DNA from: an uncultured Lachnospiraceae bacterium
GTDB taxonomy: Bacteria; Bacillota; Clostridia; Lachnospirales; Lachnospiraceae
NCBI GenBank assembly: GCA_944383265.1
Contig: CALWOX010000004.1
Location: 62,001 to 126,000 of the forward strand
Length of the DNA: 64,000 bases
Direction: 5' to 3'
Positions 43,331 through 51,859 of the stretch are shown here, piece after piece. Below the pieces are notes generated by a model. The model was not told where the DNA came from. It saw nothing but the letters and a program-made list of their open reading frames with translations, and did no database searches. Every line of letters begins with the position of its first letter. The first letter of the stretch is position 1. A program made the position numbers and the translations under genes.

Positions 43331-44131
43331 ATGAGACTGGAAAATAAGGTGGCTTTGGTTACAGCGTCAACAAGAGGTATAGGGCTTGCGTGTGTCAAGG
43401 CATGTGCAAAGGAAGGCGCGACGGTCTATATGGGTGCAAGAAATATGGAAAAGGCGGAGGAGACCGCAAAGGGGCTTTGCGACATGGGTTACAAGGTGAA
43501 GGCTGTATATAACGACGCCTCTAAGGATGAAACATATAAGACTATGATAGAGGAGGTCGTAAATAACGAGGGAAGGATAGACGTTCTTGTTAATAACTTC
43601 GGAACCTCAGACCCGAGAAAGGATATGGACATTTCTCATACTGATCCCTCTGTATTTATCGATACAGTAAATATGAACCTTAAGAGCGTCTTTATTTCAA
43701 GCCAAGAGGCTATTAAACATATGGAAAGCTCCGGAGGAGGCAGTATTATAAATATTTCATCCATAGGAGGAATGGTTCCTGACATATCGCAGATAGCCTA
43801 CGGAACGAGCAAGGGAGCTATAAACTATCTTACAAAGCTCATTGCCGTTCAGGAGGCAAGACATAATATTCGCTGCAATGCGGTGCTTCCCGGAATGACC
43901 GCCACAGATGCGGTAAAGAGCAATCTCACACCTGAATTTCAGGAGTTTTTCCTTCGCCATACTCCCATAAAGCGCATGGGCCTTCCCGAGGAGATAGCGG
44001 CTGCCGTGGTTTACTTTGCGAGTGACGACGCAGCATACACCACAGGACAGATACTTGCGGTAAGCGGAGGCTTTGGACTTGCAACTCCTGTTTTCGGAGA
44101 TCTTGCGGATAAGGCTAATGCAAGAGGATAA
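43331..44131 (+). CDS. SDR oxidoreductase resembling clostridial 7-alpha-hydroxysteroid dehydrogenase
   Basis: 266 residues, classical SDR. The nucleotide loop is TASTRGIGLA (family TGxxxGxG), with NNFG in place of NNAG, the catalytic Ser in INISSIGG, and Tyr-x3-Lys in IAYGTSKGA. GARN after strand 2 suggests NADP(H) preference. The overall wording (MVPDISQIAYGTSKGAINYL, NIRCNAVLPGM, VSGGFGLATP) recalls the 7-alpha-HSDH of bile-acid-transforming clostridia such as C. sardiniense, from memory. A role in bile acid or another alcohol/ketone conversion is inference. GAGGAGG lies 10 nt before the ATG, right behind a terminator hairpin. Confidence 0.85.
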   Translation: MRLENKVALVTASTRGIGLACVKACAKEGATVYMGARNMEKAEETAKGLCDMGYKVKAVYNDASKDETYKTMIEEVVNNEGRIDVLVNNFGTSDPRKDMDISHTDPSVFIDTVNMNLKSVFISSQEAIKHMESSGGGSIINISSIGGMVPDISQIAYGTSKGAINYLTKLIAVQEARHNIRCNAVLPGMTATDAVKSNLTPEFQEFFLRHTPIKRMGLPEEIAAAVVYFASDDAAYTTGQILAVSGGFGLATPVFGDLADKANARG

Positions 44132-44165
44132 AAATGGAATAGGGAAAGATTATATTGTATACTTT

Positions 44166-44232
44166 AAAGAGCGGCTTTATGATATGTACCTCGGATAGAG
44201 GGCAGGTATCATTAACGGACCGCTCTTTTAAA
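44166..44232 (+). terminator. large hairpin terminator after SDR gene
   Basis: AAAGAGCGG (44166-44174) / CCGCTCTTT (44220-44228) with an inner ATGATA / TATCAT stem (about 44178-44183 and 44207-44212), followed by a T-rich stretch. Confidence 0.75.
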
Positions 44233-44244
44233 TTTATATCATTA

Positions 44245-44333
44245 CAGCTGCTCATTTAAGTATTTTTAAATTAAATCGCAAATTTTATATCAATATAATG
44301 AAACTGCAAATTTTATGTCGATATGCAGCTGCT
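44245..44333 (+). repeat. direct repeats upstream of second sigma operon
   Basis: A 19-bp unit GCAAATTTTATRTCRATAT occurs at 44278-44296 and 44306-44324 (17 of 19 identical, 28-nt period). CAGCTGCT occurs at 44245-44252 and 44326-44333, flanking them. The rest of the 324-nt gap 44132-44455 holds the SDR terminator, an A/T tract (44334-44400) and the ECF promoter; no further gene was seen. Confidence 0.7.
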
Positions 44334-44400
44334 TAAAAAATTTACACAATGGCTTTATAAAAAATTTTAAAAAATTTATTTATAAAAAACTTTAAAAAAC

Positions 44401-44427
44401 TCAAACTTTTTTGATATCATCAGGGTC
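44401..44427 (+). promoter_or_regulatory. ECF-type promoter of second sigma/anti-sigma operon
   Basis: TCAAAC (44401-44406), a 17-nt spacer and GGTC (44424-44427): one mismatch per box from the TGAAAC-N17-CGTC of the first operon, with the same T6 after the -35. A long A/T tract upstream resembles an UP element. Confidence 0.65.
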
Positions 44428-44455
44428 TTATATACAGAAGGACCAAAGAAGGGAG

Positions 44456-44962
44456 ATGATTAAGACGGACGAGAAATACGAGCTTGTGGTTTCCTGCATT
44501 ACTGAAAATCAGGACAGCCTGTACCGACTTGCACTAAGCTATACAAAGGACAGGCAAAGCGCCCTTGACGTGGTGCAGAATACTGTGCTCAGAGCTCTGG
44601 AAAGCTACGAAAGGCTCAGAAACAGCGCCTCGGTAAAGCCATGGCTCTTTAAAATAGCGGTAAACGAGTCCAACAGATATATGGCAAAAAACAAGAGGGA
44701 GATACCGAGCGAGCCCTCGGAGCTTCCGGAGGAGGCATATATCGAGAAGGCCTACGAGAAGGGCGAAGGAAATGCGGTGTGTGAGGCGGTGATGCATTTG
44801 CCTGAGGATATGAAGACGGTGGTCATATTGAGGTACTTTGAGGACATGAGCTTAAAGGAGGTGGCGATGGCCACGGACACCGCCTTAAACACTGTAAAAT
44901 CCAGGCTATATGCGGCACACAGACGACTTGAAAAAATGCTTAAGAGGGAGGTGGAAGCATGA
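44456..44962 (+). CDS. ECF sigma factor, second SigV-like paralogue
   Basis: 168 residues. Region 2: QDSLYRLALSYTKDRQSALD followed by VVQNTVLRAL, then KPWLFKIAVNESNRYM. Region 4: LPEDMKTVVILRYFEDMSL with the helix-turn-helix TDTALNTVKSRLYAAHRRLEK. It is clearly homologous to the sigma factor at 42165. The frame is open upstream to 44411, but that start lies inside the promoter spacer, so ATG 44456 is used although GGGAG directly abuts it. Anti-sigma gene overlaps by ATGA. Confidence 0.9.
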   Translation: MIKTDEKYELVVSCITENQDSLYRLALSYTKDRQSALDVVQNTVLRALESYERLRNSASVKPWLFKIAVNESNRYMAKNKREIPSEPSELPEEAYIEKAYEKGEGNAVCEAVMHLPEDMKTVVILRYFEDMSLKEVAMATDTALNTVKSRLYAAHRRLEKMLKREVEA

Positions 44963-45951
44963 GGATAGAGGACGGAAAAAGAGCCTATAAGGATGCCGAG
45001 ATACCTGAGGAGCTTCACAGCATGGTGGAGGGGCTTATAAAGGCGGACAGAAAAAAACGGACTTCAAACATTGAAGGACAAAAGAACATCGAAGACCATA
45101 AAGCATCTGAAAACTATGATGAAAAAAATATGATCAGTATAAGCGAGAAAAGGAGAAAACATTTTATGTTAAAGAGAACAGCAGCTGCTGCGGCAGCAGT
45201 ATTGGTATTATTTACCGCGGGAGTAAATACAAACGAGGCTTTTGCGAAGACGGCGGCGAGCATTCCAGTAATAGGAGAGCTTGCGAAGGTGCTTACAGTG
45301 CGCTCATATCACGGCAATGATGGAGATTTCAATATAAATATGGAGGTTCCCGGCATCGAGACATCGGGTGCGGAAGGCTCTTCTATCACAGACTCCGAAT
45401 TTACCGACAGGATAAACGCCGAGATAAAGAAGATAAGCGATGAGTATACCGAGCAGGCAAAACACGAATTTGAGGAGTACAAGAAGGCCTTCTTTGAGAC
45501 GGGAGGTACCGAGGAGGAATGGAACAACAGACAAATGGATATCACTATAGACTATGATATCAAGTATCAGGAAAATCCCATACTTTCCCTTGAGCTTACA
45601 ACAGCAAAGGGCTGGGTGGCAGCTTCTGAGGAGAGGCATTATTACAACCTTGATCTTTCCTCTGACAGAAGACTCAGCCTTAAGGATGTACTTGGCGATG
45701 ACTGGAAGAATATCTGCAATACTGAGGTGGACAGGCAGATAAAGGAACAGATATCCTCAGACGACAGCCTTTCATATTTCGGATACGGGGACAATGAGCT
45801 TACAGCGGAGAAATTCACATCTGTGGATGAAAACACAGGCTTTTATATAAACTCTGATAAAAAGGTAGTTCTTGTATTCCCTGAGTATTCAATAGCGCCC
45901 GGATATATGGGAATAAGAGAGTTTGTTGTAGGCAACGCATTGCTCTCATAG
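44959..45951 (+). CDS. RsiV-like anti-sigma factor, second paralogue
   Basis: 330 residues. A longer cytoplasmic N-terminus (about 1-70, Lys/Glu-rich) is followed by one membrane helix (about 72-92) ending in EAFAKT, a signal-peptidase-type site. Then comes the DUF4163/DUF3298 region (about 105-325; GTEEEWNNRQMDITIDYDI, HYYNLDLSSDRRLSLKDVLG, VLVFPEYSIAPGYMGIREF). Expected to hold its sigma factor at the membrane until cleavage, perhaps after lysozyme binding as in B. subtilis RsiV. It ends where the other paralogue's Cys extension begins. GGAGG lies 6 nt before the ATG. Confidence 0.87.
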   Translation: MRIEDGKRAYKDAEIPEELHSMVEGLIKADRKKRTSNIEGQKNIEDHKASENYDEKNMISISEKRRKHFMLKRTAAAAAAVLVLFTAGVNTNEAFAKTAASIPVIGELAKVLTVRSYHGNDGDFNINMEVPGIETSGAEGSSITDSEFTDRINAEIKKISDEYTEQAKHEFEEYKKAFFETGGTEEEWNNRQMDITIDYDIKYQENPILSLELTTAKGWVAASEERHYYNLDLSSDRRLSLKDVLGDDWKNICNTEVDRQIKEQISSDDSLSYFGYGDNELTAEKFTSVDENTGFYINSDKKVVLVFPEYSIAPGYMGIREFVVGNALLS

Positions 45952-45993
45952 CTCACAGACTGCAAAAAGGATAAAAAGTATTAATTATCAAAA

Positions 45994-46046
45994 CTTATCA
46001 ATGATAAGATATTCTAATTAAACTTGTCCGGACAAACCTTTATAAT
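45994..46046 (+). promoter_or_regulatory. promoter with two palindromic operator candidates, second activase gene
   Basis: TATAAT (46041-46046) has a weak -35 (TTAAAC, 46018-46023) at 17 nt. The perfect 12-bp palindrome TTGTCCGGACAA (46024-46035) fills the spacer, where a repressor would block polymerase. A second dyad, CTTATCA-A-TGATAAG (45994-46008, 7-1-7 like Fur-family boxes), lies just upstream. Confidence 0.6.
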
Positions 46047-46079
46047 ATCTATCCGAAAGAAATATAAGGTAAATTTAAG

Positions 46080-49000
46080 ATGGGCAAGATATCAGAAATA
46101 AATACAAAGATAAAAAATATAGGATTACTGTATGCGGGCATAGATGTGGGCTCTACGACCACAAAGACTGTGGTCATGGAGCCCGAAAGCTCGGATATAG
46201 TTTTTACGAGCTACAAAAGGCATCATGCGGATCAGATAAAGAGCGTGGCGGATGTGCTGGACGAAATCGGAGAGAAATTTCCGAACTCGAGCTTAAGGCT
46301 TTCGCTTACAGGCTCGGGAGCTAAGATAATAGCAGATGCCATGGGACTTTTATACATCCAAGAGGTAGTGGCAAACTCCGTAGCCTTAAGGAATATTTAC
46401 GATAAGGTAAGTACAGCCATAGAGCTCGGAGGCCAGGACGCAAAGGTCATATTTTTCCGTGAGGACGAGCATACGGGAAGAAACGAAGTATATGACATGC
46501 GTATGAACGGAAGCTGCGCAGGCGGTACAGGGGCGTTTCTTGATGAGATCGCCTCTGTATTAAGTATTCCTGTGGAGGAGCTTGACGCGGCAGCCTCAAG
46601 AGGCAGCTGCGTATATGACGTGTCGGGAAGATGCGGAGTTTATGCAAAGACGGATATACAGCCCCTTCTCAACCAGGGCGTATCGAAGGATGATATTGCG
46701 CTTTCCGCATTTCATGCCATAGCAAAGCAGACCATAGGAGGGCTTGCACAGGGACTTGACATAAAGGGCCCCGTAGTATTTGAGGGAGGCCCCCTTACCT
46801 TCAACAAGACTCTCATAAAGGTGTTTGCAGAGAGGCTGGGACTTTCGGACAAGGATATACTTGTACCGGAGCATCCCGAGCTGATGATGGCCTATGGAGC
46901 TGCTCTGTCCATGTATACAGAAGGCGGCGGAGCGAAAAGAACAGCCCCCGATGCATTGGCAAAGTCCTTAAGGAGCCTTAAGACAGAGAGAAAGGACAGC
47001 GACAGGGGACTTTGCTTCTTCGAATCAGACGAAGAGAAGGAAGCCTTTTTGAGGGAGCATGCCCTTCCTGAGGAAAAGCCTTATATACCCTCGAAGGGAG
47101 AGACCGTAAAGGCATATCTCGGAATAGACTCCGGAAGCACGACTACAAAATTTGTTCTTATGAACGAGGATGAGGAGATACTTTACTCCTTCTATGCTTC
47201 AAACGAGGGAGACCCCTTAAAGGTCGCAAAGAACGGAATACTTGCCGCAGAGAAAAGATATGAGGAGCTTGGAGCCGGGCTTGAGATAACAGGCGTGGGA
47301 ACCACAGGCTACGGGGAGCAGCTTTTTTGTGATGCATTTTCCGCCGACTGCCATGTTGTGGAGACGGTGGCTCACGCAAGAGCGGCAGCAAAGTATGTAC
47401 CCGGGGCGAGCTTTATCCTTGATATCGGCGGACAGGACATGAAGGCCATATGGCTTGAAAACGGAATAATAACAAATATAGTCGTAAACGAGGCCTGCTC
47501 ATCGGGCTGCGGTTCATTTTTGGAGAACTTTGCCTCATCACTTAACATACCGGTGGGAAGGATAGCGGAGTCCGCCTTCTCATCGAAAAATCCGGCTGTT
47601 TTGGGAAGCCGCTGCACTGTGTTTATGAACAGCAGCATAGTTACTGAGCAGAGGAACGGAAAGCTCCCTGAGGATATTATGGCGGGACTTTGCCGTTCCA
47701 TAATAGAGAATGTTTTCACCAAGGTCATACGTCTTTCAAATGTTGAAAGCCTCGGTTCAAAGATAGTAGTGCAGGGCGGCACCTTCAGAAATGATGCGGT
47801 CTTAAGAGCCATGGAGCAGTACATCAAAAAGCCTGTGATACGTTCTCCTTATCCGGGGCTTATGGGAGCAGTGGGAGCTGCCCTTATAACAAAGGAGAGA
47901 ATGTCGGGAACAGGAAAGGAAACATCATTTATCGGCCTTGACGCTCTCAAGGATTTCTCCTATACCCAGAGATCGGATATGCCCTGCCCGTTCTGCACCA
48001 ACCACTGCAAGCGCACCCTCGTTGAATTTTCAAACGGAAAGACCTGCATTACAAACAATCGTTGCGAGAAGGGCGAGATAACAGGTGACATAAAGGATGA
48101 AAAGGTAATAAAGAGGCTTAAGGAGCTGGAAAAGAAGAAGGAGAGGACTCCCGACCTTTATCTTTTAAGGGAAAGGCTTCTTTTTGAGGATTATCCTGTA
48201 AAGGAGCCTCGGGAAAAGAGAGATATAACTATAGGCATACCGAGAGTTCTGGAATTTTGGGACAATATGCCCTTTTGGAATACATTTTTCAGAGCTCTCG
48301 GATTTAAGGTAAAGCTTTCTCATAAAAGCACGAGAAAAATATATGAGAACGGACTTTCAGCCGTTACCTCCGATACTGTATGCTTCCCCGCAAAGCTTGT
48401 ACACGGACACATAAGAGATCTTGCGGCTCAGGGCGTTGACAGGATATTTATGCCCTCCTTCAACAAGATGCCTCCTGAGACAGGTGAGAAGACCAGCGAG
48501 TCTATGTGCGCTGTGCTTAAGGGCTATCCCATAATCATAAGAAATTCGGATAATACCGAGGACAGATGGGGAATAAAGCTTGATGCTCCTATGTTCTTCT
48601 GGTTCTCCGAAAGAGAAAAGAGGGCACAGATAAAGAAATTTATGCGGGAGACCTTCGGCATAAGCGAGGAGGAGACCGAGGAGGCTATAGCTCAGGCCGA
48701 CGCGGCACAGACCTCCTTCAGAAAAAGGCTTATAAAGGTGGGAGAGGAGATACTTGAGTCTGTGGGCAAAAACGGAGGCTACGCTGTAGTCCTTGCCGGA
48801 AGGCCTTATCAGAATGATCCACTTATAAACCATGACCTTCCGTCTATGCTGACAGCCTTGGGAATACCTGTGCTTACTGCGGATTCTCTGCCCTTTAATG
48901 ATTGCCCCGAGCTTCACAAAAGCAGGCTCGACATAGTGAATAATTACCACGCAAGGATGCTTTCCTCAGCTGTGACAGCGGCAAAGGATGAGAGACTTGA

Positions 49001-50564
49001 ATATATACAGATAGTCAGCTTCGGGTGCGGACATGACGCGTATCTTTCGGACGAGATAACGAGGCTTATGAAGGAGATATCCGGAAAGACTCCCCTTATA
49101 CTTAAGCTTGATGAAAGTGATGTTCAGGGACCTTTGAAGATAAGGCTGCGCTCATTTACAGAAACAGTCTCCATGAGAAGGGCTCTTTCCGAAAAGCATG
49201 ATATAAAGGAACCTGAGGATCCCTATCCCGTTAAATTCAAGAAATCCGACAGAAAAGAAAAGGTGGTGCTTGTGCCCAACACCTCCCATGCCTTCAGCAG
49301 GGTAATGGCTGCGGCAATGGAAAAGCAGGGACTCACTGCAGTACCCTTGGAGTACGGAAGAGAGACTGCTATACGCCTCGGAAAGCAGTATGTTCATAAT
49401 GACATATGCTTCCCCGCTCAGATGGTGATAGGAGAGACTATAGCCGCTTTAAAGAGCGGAAAATATGATCCCGACAATACAGCCGTCGGTATGGGCAAAT
49501 ATATAGGAGACTGCAGGCTTACCCATTACAGTGCTCTTTTGAGGAAGGCTCTGGATGATGCGGGCTTCCCTCAGGTACCCATACTTACAAACGATGATAA
49601 GGATGACAAAAATATCCATCCGGGCTTCAGAATGAATCTCCTTACAGCCGTGAGAATAGCCTTTGCCATGCCTATGATAGACGTATTTGAGGAGCTCTTG
49701 AGAAAAATGAGACCCTACGAGCTTAAGGAGGGCAGTGCCGACAAGGCCTTTGATGAGGCCATGGACTGCCTTATAAACGGACTCAAGGCTCACGGCATCA
49801 GGGGAATGAAAAAAGGCTTCAAAAAGGGAATAGAGATCATGAAAGCCGTTGACTATGATCGCTCAAAAGAAAGGCCGAAGGTCCTTATAGTAGGAGAGTA
49901 CCTTCTTAATTTCCATCCCGGAGCAAATCATGATATAGAGCTGTACCTTGAAAAGAACGGCTTTGAGATAATTGAGGCGAGAATGACGGATGTCATAAGG
50001 AAGATATACTTTAATAATGCCTCTATAATAAAAGCGTACCATGTGAGAAAGCCCCTTTCGGAGTCAGGCTTCAATTTTGTGGCTGACAGCATATTTGAGG
50101 CGGCCCATGACCTTACTGACAGTATAGCAAAGGAGCATCCTCTTTATGAGAAGGCAACGAGGCTCCCGGAGCTTGCTCGTGAGAGTGAACCTATTATTCC
50201 CCGAACCTTTGATGCGGGAGAGGGAATATTGATCCCCGGAGAGATACTTCATCATGCAAAGAACGGCTGTAGGGCCTTTATAATACTTCAGCCCTTCGGC
50301 TGCCTGCCTAACCACGTGGTCGGAAGAGGAATAGTAAAGAAATTAAAGGAGCTCTACCCTGATGCTCAGATGCTTTCCCTTGACTACGATCCTGACGTGA
50401 GCTTTGCAAACCTTGAAAACAGGCTGCAGATGCTTGTAATGAATGTCAGGGAGAAGAAAAGAGAGAAAGCTGAATTAGAGAAAGCTTATTCGGAGGGGAC
50501 AAAAGCCTCGAAAGGACCGGGAAAATACAGGAGACTTAATACAAAGAGGAGCGAGAGCGCATAA
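46080..50564 (+). CDS. second giant acyl-CoA dehydratase activase-like protein
   Basis: 1494 residues, same architecture as the gene at 357-4739. ASKHA module 1: GIDVGSTTTK near 20, GGQDAK, SCAGGTGAF, RCGVYAKTD. Module 2: GIDSGSTTTK near 347, [23 protein letters not shown]. Then CPFCTNHC...RCEKG. In the DUF2229/HgdB-like half CFPAKLVHGH, FGCGHDA, NDICFPAQ, GDCR and QPFGCLPNH are kept. The YPCIPYE...NCP pair of the first paralogue is replaced by MPSFNKMPPE, with no Cys. A basic tail (KREKAELEKAYSEG... TKRSESA) is extra. It is probably an ATP-driven iron-sulphur electron-transfer protein; acceptor and substrate unknown. The ribosome site is modest (AAGG, 11 nt before ATG). The gene has its own promoter with palindromes. 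Confidence 0.84.
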   Translation: MGKISEINTKIKNIGLLYAGIDVGSTTTKTVVMEPESSDIVFTSYKRHHADQIKSVADVLDEIGEKFPNSSLRLSLTGSGAKIIADAMGLLYIQEVVANSVALRNIYDKVSTAIELGGQDAKVIFFREDEHTGRNEVYDMRMNGSCAGGTGAFLDEIASVLSIPVEELDAAASRGSCVYDVSGRCGVYAKTDIQPLLNQGVSKDDIALSAFHAIAKQTIGGLAQGLDIKGPVVFEGGPLTFNKTLIKVFAERLGLSDKDILVPEHPELMMAYGAALSMYTEGGGAKRTAPDALAKSLRSLKTERKDSDRGLCFFESDEEKEAFLREHALPEEKPYIPSKGETVKAYLGIDSGSTTTKFVLMNEDEEILYSFYASNEGDPLKVAKNGILAAEKRYEELGAGLEITGVGTTGYGEQLFCDAFSADCHVVETVAHARAAAKYVPGASFILDIGGQDMKAIWLENGIITNIVVNEACSSGCGSFLENFASSLNIPVGRIAESAFSSKNPAVLGSRCTVFMNSSIVTEQRNGKLPEDIMAGLCRSIIENVFTKVIRLSNVESLGSKIVVQGGTFRNDAVLRAMEQYIKKPVIRSPYPGLMGAVGAALITKERMSGTGKETSFIGLDALKDFSYTQRSDMPCPFCTNHCKRTLVEFSNGKTCITNNRCEKGEITGDIKDEKVIKRLKELEKKKERTPDLYLLRERLLFEDYPVKEPREKRDITIGIPRVLEFWDNMPFWNTFFRALGFKVKLSHKSTRKIYENGLSAVTSDTVCFPAKLVHGHIRDLAAQGVDRIFMPSFNKMPPETGEKTSESMCAVLKGYPIIIRNSDNTEDRWGIKLDAPMFFWFSEREKRAQIKKFMRETFGISEEETEEAIAQADAAQTSFRKRLIKVGEEILESVGKNGGYAVVLAGRPYQNDPLINHDLPSMLTALGIPVLTADSLPFNDCPELHKSRLDIVNNYHARMLSSAVTAAKDERLEYIQIVSFGCGHDAYLSDEITRLMKEISGKTPLILKLDESDVQGPLKIRLRSFTETVSMRRALSEKHDIKEPEDPYPVKFKKSDRKEKVVLVPNTSHAFSRVMAAAMEKQGLTAVPLEYGRETAIRLGKQYVHNDICFPAQMVIGETIAALKSGKYDPDNTAVGMGKYIGDCRLTHYSALLRKALDDAGFPQVPILTNDDKDDKNIHPGFRMNLLTAVRIAFAMPMIDVFEELLRKMRPYELKEGSADKAFDEAMDCLINGLKAHGIRGMKKGFKKGIEIMKAVDYDRSKERPKVLIVGEYLLNFHPGANHDIELYLEKNGFEIIEARMTDVIRKIYFNNASIIKAYHVRKPLSESGFNFVADSIFEAAHDLTDSIAKEHPLYEKATRLPELARESEPIIPRTFDAGEGILIPGEILHHAKNGCRAFIILQPFGCLPNHVVGRGIVKKLKELYPDAQMLSLDYDPDVSFANLENRLQMLVMNVREKKREKAELEKAYSEGTKASKGPGKYRRLNTKRSESA

Positions 50565-50584
50565 GTATTTTCTGAAATAAAATA

Positions 50585-50615
50585 GGAGGGAAAGCAGAGC
50601 CATAGCTTTCCCTCC
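50585..50615. terminator. bidirectional terminator between activase and chromate transporter
   Basis: GGAGGGAAAGC (50585-50595) / GCTTTCCCTCC (50605-50615), 11-bp perfect stem. The minus strand continues TATTTTATTT; the plus strand continues AAAATTATTTT. The flanking genes converge. Confidence 0.8.
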
Positions 50616-50638
50616 AAAATTATTTTGTAAATGTTTTT

Positions 50639-51226
50639 CTACATCGGAACTCCGCCGAAGTTAAATACCACTCCTACAACAGCAGAAGCTGCTATCCATA
50701 CTATTGGGTGCAGCTTTTTTGTTTTAGGGATAAAGCGGGTCACGATTATGAGAAGGACGGCAAGCACCACCGCCTCGGGCTTGAGTGTGCCGAGGGCCGC
50801 GCTGTCTGCGGAAGCGGATGCATCAAAGAAGGCTGATGCCGCTACCGAGAGTCCCGATGCCGCTATGAGACCTGTGGAGGTGGGCCTTAAGCACTTGAAA
50901 GCTCCGTCCACAAAGGGGTTTGTCCTGAAGGCTTTAAGGAATCCCGCGATTATAAGTATTATAATTATGGAAGGTGTAATGAGTCCCAAGGTAGCGGTGA
51001 CGGCTCCGGGAATTCCCGCTGTCACAAATCCCACATATGTTGCGGAGTTTACTCCGAGGGGGCCGGGGGTGGACTCTGATACAGCTATCATGTCCATGAG
51101 CTGAGACTGAGTGAACCATCCTGTCTTATCAGCCATCTCGGAGAGAAATGGGAAGGTTGCAAGGCCACCGCCTATGGCAAAAAGCCCTGTCTTAAAGAAT
51201 TCATAAAATAACCTCAGAAATATCAT
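50639..51226 (-). CDS. chromate transporter family protein, half-size subunit B
   Basis: 195 residues, about six membrane helices: one CHR domain. Motifs are KTGLFAIGGGLATFPFLSEM and SESTPGPLGVNSATYVGF, the two signature loops. Short CHR proteins work as heteromeric pairs, and the partner gene ends 1 nt before this start. Characterised members efflux chromate or sulphate-like anions; the natural substrate in gut anaerobes is unknown. AAAGGAGG lies before the ATG. Confidence 0.9.
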   Translation of the reverse strand: MIFLRLFYEFFKTGLFAIGGGLATFPFLSEMADKTGWFTQSQLMDMIAVSESTPGPLGVNSATYVGFVTAGIPGAVTATLGLITPSIIIILIIAGFLKAFRTNPFVDGAFKCLRPTSTGLIAASGLSVAASAFFDASASADSAALGTLKPEAVVLAVLLIIVTRFIPKTKKLHPIVWIAASAVVGVVFNFGGVPM

Positions 51227-51227
51227 A

Positions 51228-51782
51228 TTATTTTGCCTCCTTTCCCTTAGGTCCGAACTGAACTATGCATACGCCGAGTATAGCGGCGATAAGTACAAAA
51301 AGTATAGGCGAAATATCAAATATAAGAGAGCCCAGCGTAACGATAATGAATAAAACAAGGGCAAACTTATTGGTTACGGCACCTTTCCAAAGCTTTACCA
51401 CTGCATTAAATATAAGTACACACACGCACACGCGGATGCCCGCAAAGGCGTTTATCACTATGGGAAGGTGGGCAAAACTTGAAATGAAGCCTGCAAGGAT
51501 AGTGATGATTATAAGGGAAGGAAATACTACTCCCAGAGTCGCAACTATTCCTCCTATTATCCCCTGATTTTTCTGGCCTATAAAGGTGGCTGTGTTTACG
51601 GCTATTACGCCGGGGGTGCACTGGCCTATGGCAAAATAATCCGTGAGCTCCTCATCGGTAGCCCAATGCTTGTTTTCAACGACCTCCCTCTGAAGTATGG
51701 GAAGCATAGCATATCCGCCTCCAAAGGTCATAACTCCGACCTTGGCGAAGGTCCAAAACAGCTCGCTGAGCTTTTTAAACAT
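51228..51782 (-). CDS. chromate transporter family protein, half-size subunit A
   Basis: 184 residues, one CHR domain with about six helices. VGVMTFGGGYAMLPILQREV and GQCTPGVIAVNTATFIGQ match the same two loops as the partner. It is first in a two-gene operon and probably inserts with opposite topology to subunit B (family knowledge). AAAGGAGGAATGAGTT precedes the ATG. A LysR-type regulator is transcribed divergently from the 186-nt gap. Confidence 0.9.
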   Translation of the reverse strand: MFKKLSELFWTFAKVGVMTFGGGYAMLPILQREVVENKHWATDEELTDYFAIGQCTPGVIAVNTATFIGQKNQGIIGGIVATLGVVFPSLIIITILAGFISSFAHLPIVINAFAGIRVCVCVLIFNAVVKLWKGAVTNKFALVLFIIVTLGSLIFDISPILFVLIAAILGVCIVQFGPKGKEAK

Positions 51783-51859
51783 AACTCATTCCTCCTTTTG
51801 TTCTTTGGGAAAAATATTAACACAGAAAAATTCATATTGAAAATATTTAAAATATGTAG

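Noticed and set aside
44411-44455. Longer sigma factor starting at 44411
   Set aside because: That start lies within the spacer of the ECF promoter, so it would not be in the mRNA.
44132-44455. tRNA or small RNA gene in the gap before the second sigma operon
   Set aside because: No cloverleaf or GTTCRANYC-like T-loop was found; the gap is explained by the terminator, direct repeats, A/T tract and promoter.
50639-51782. One chromate transporter gene split by a frameshift
   Set aside because: Each half has its own ribosome site, start and complete CHR domain. Paired short CHR proteins are a known form.
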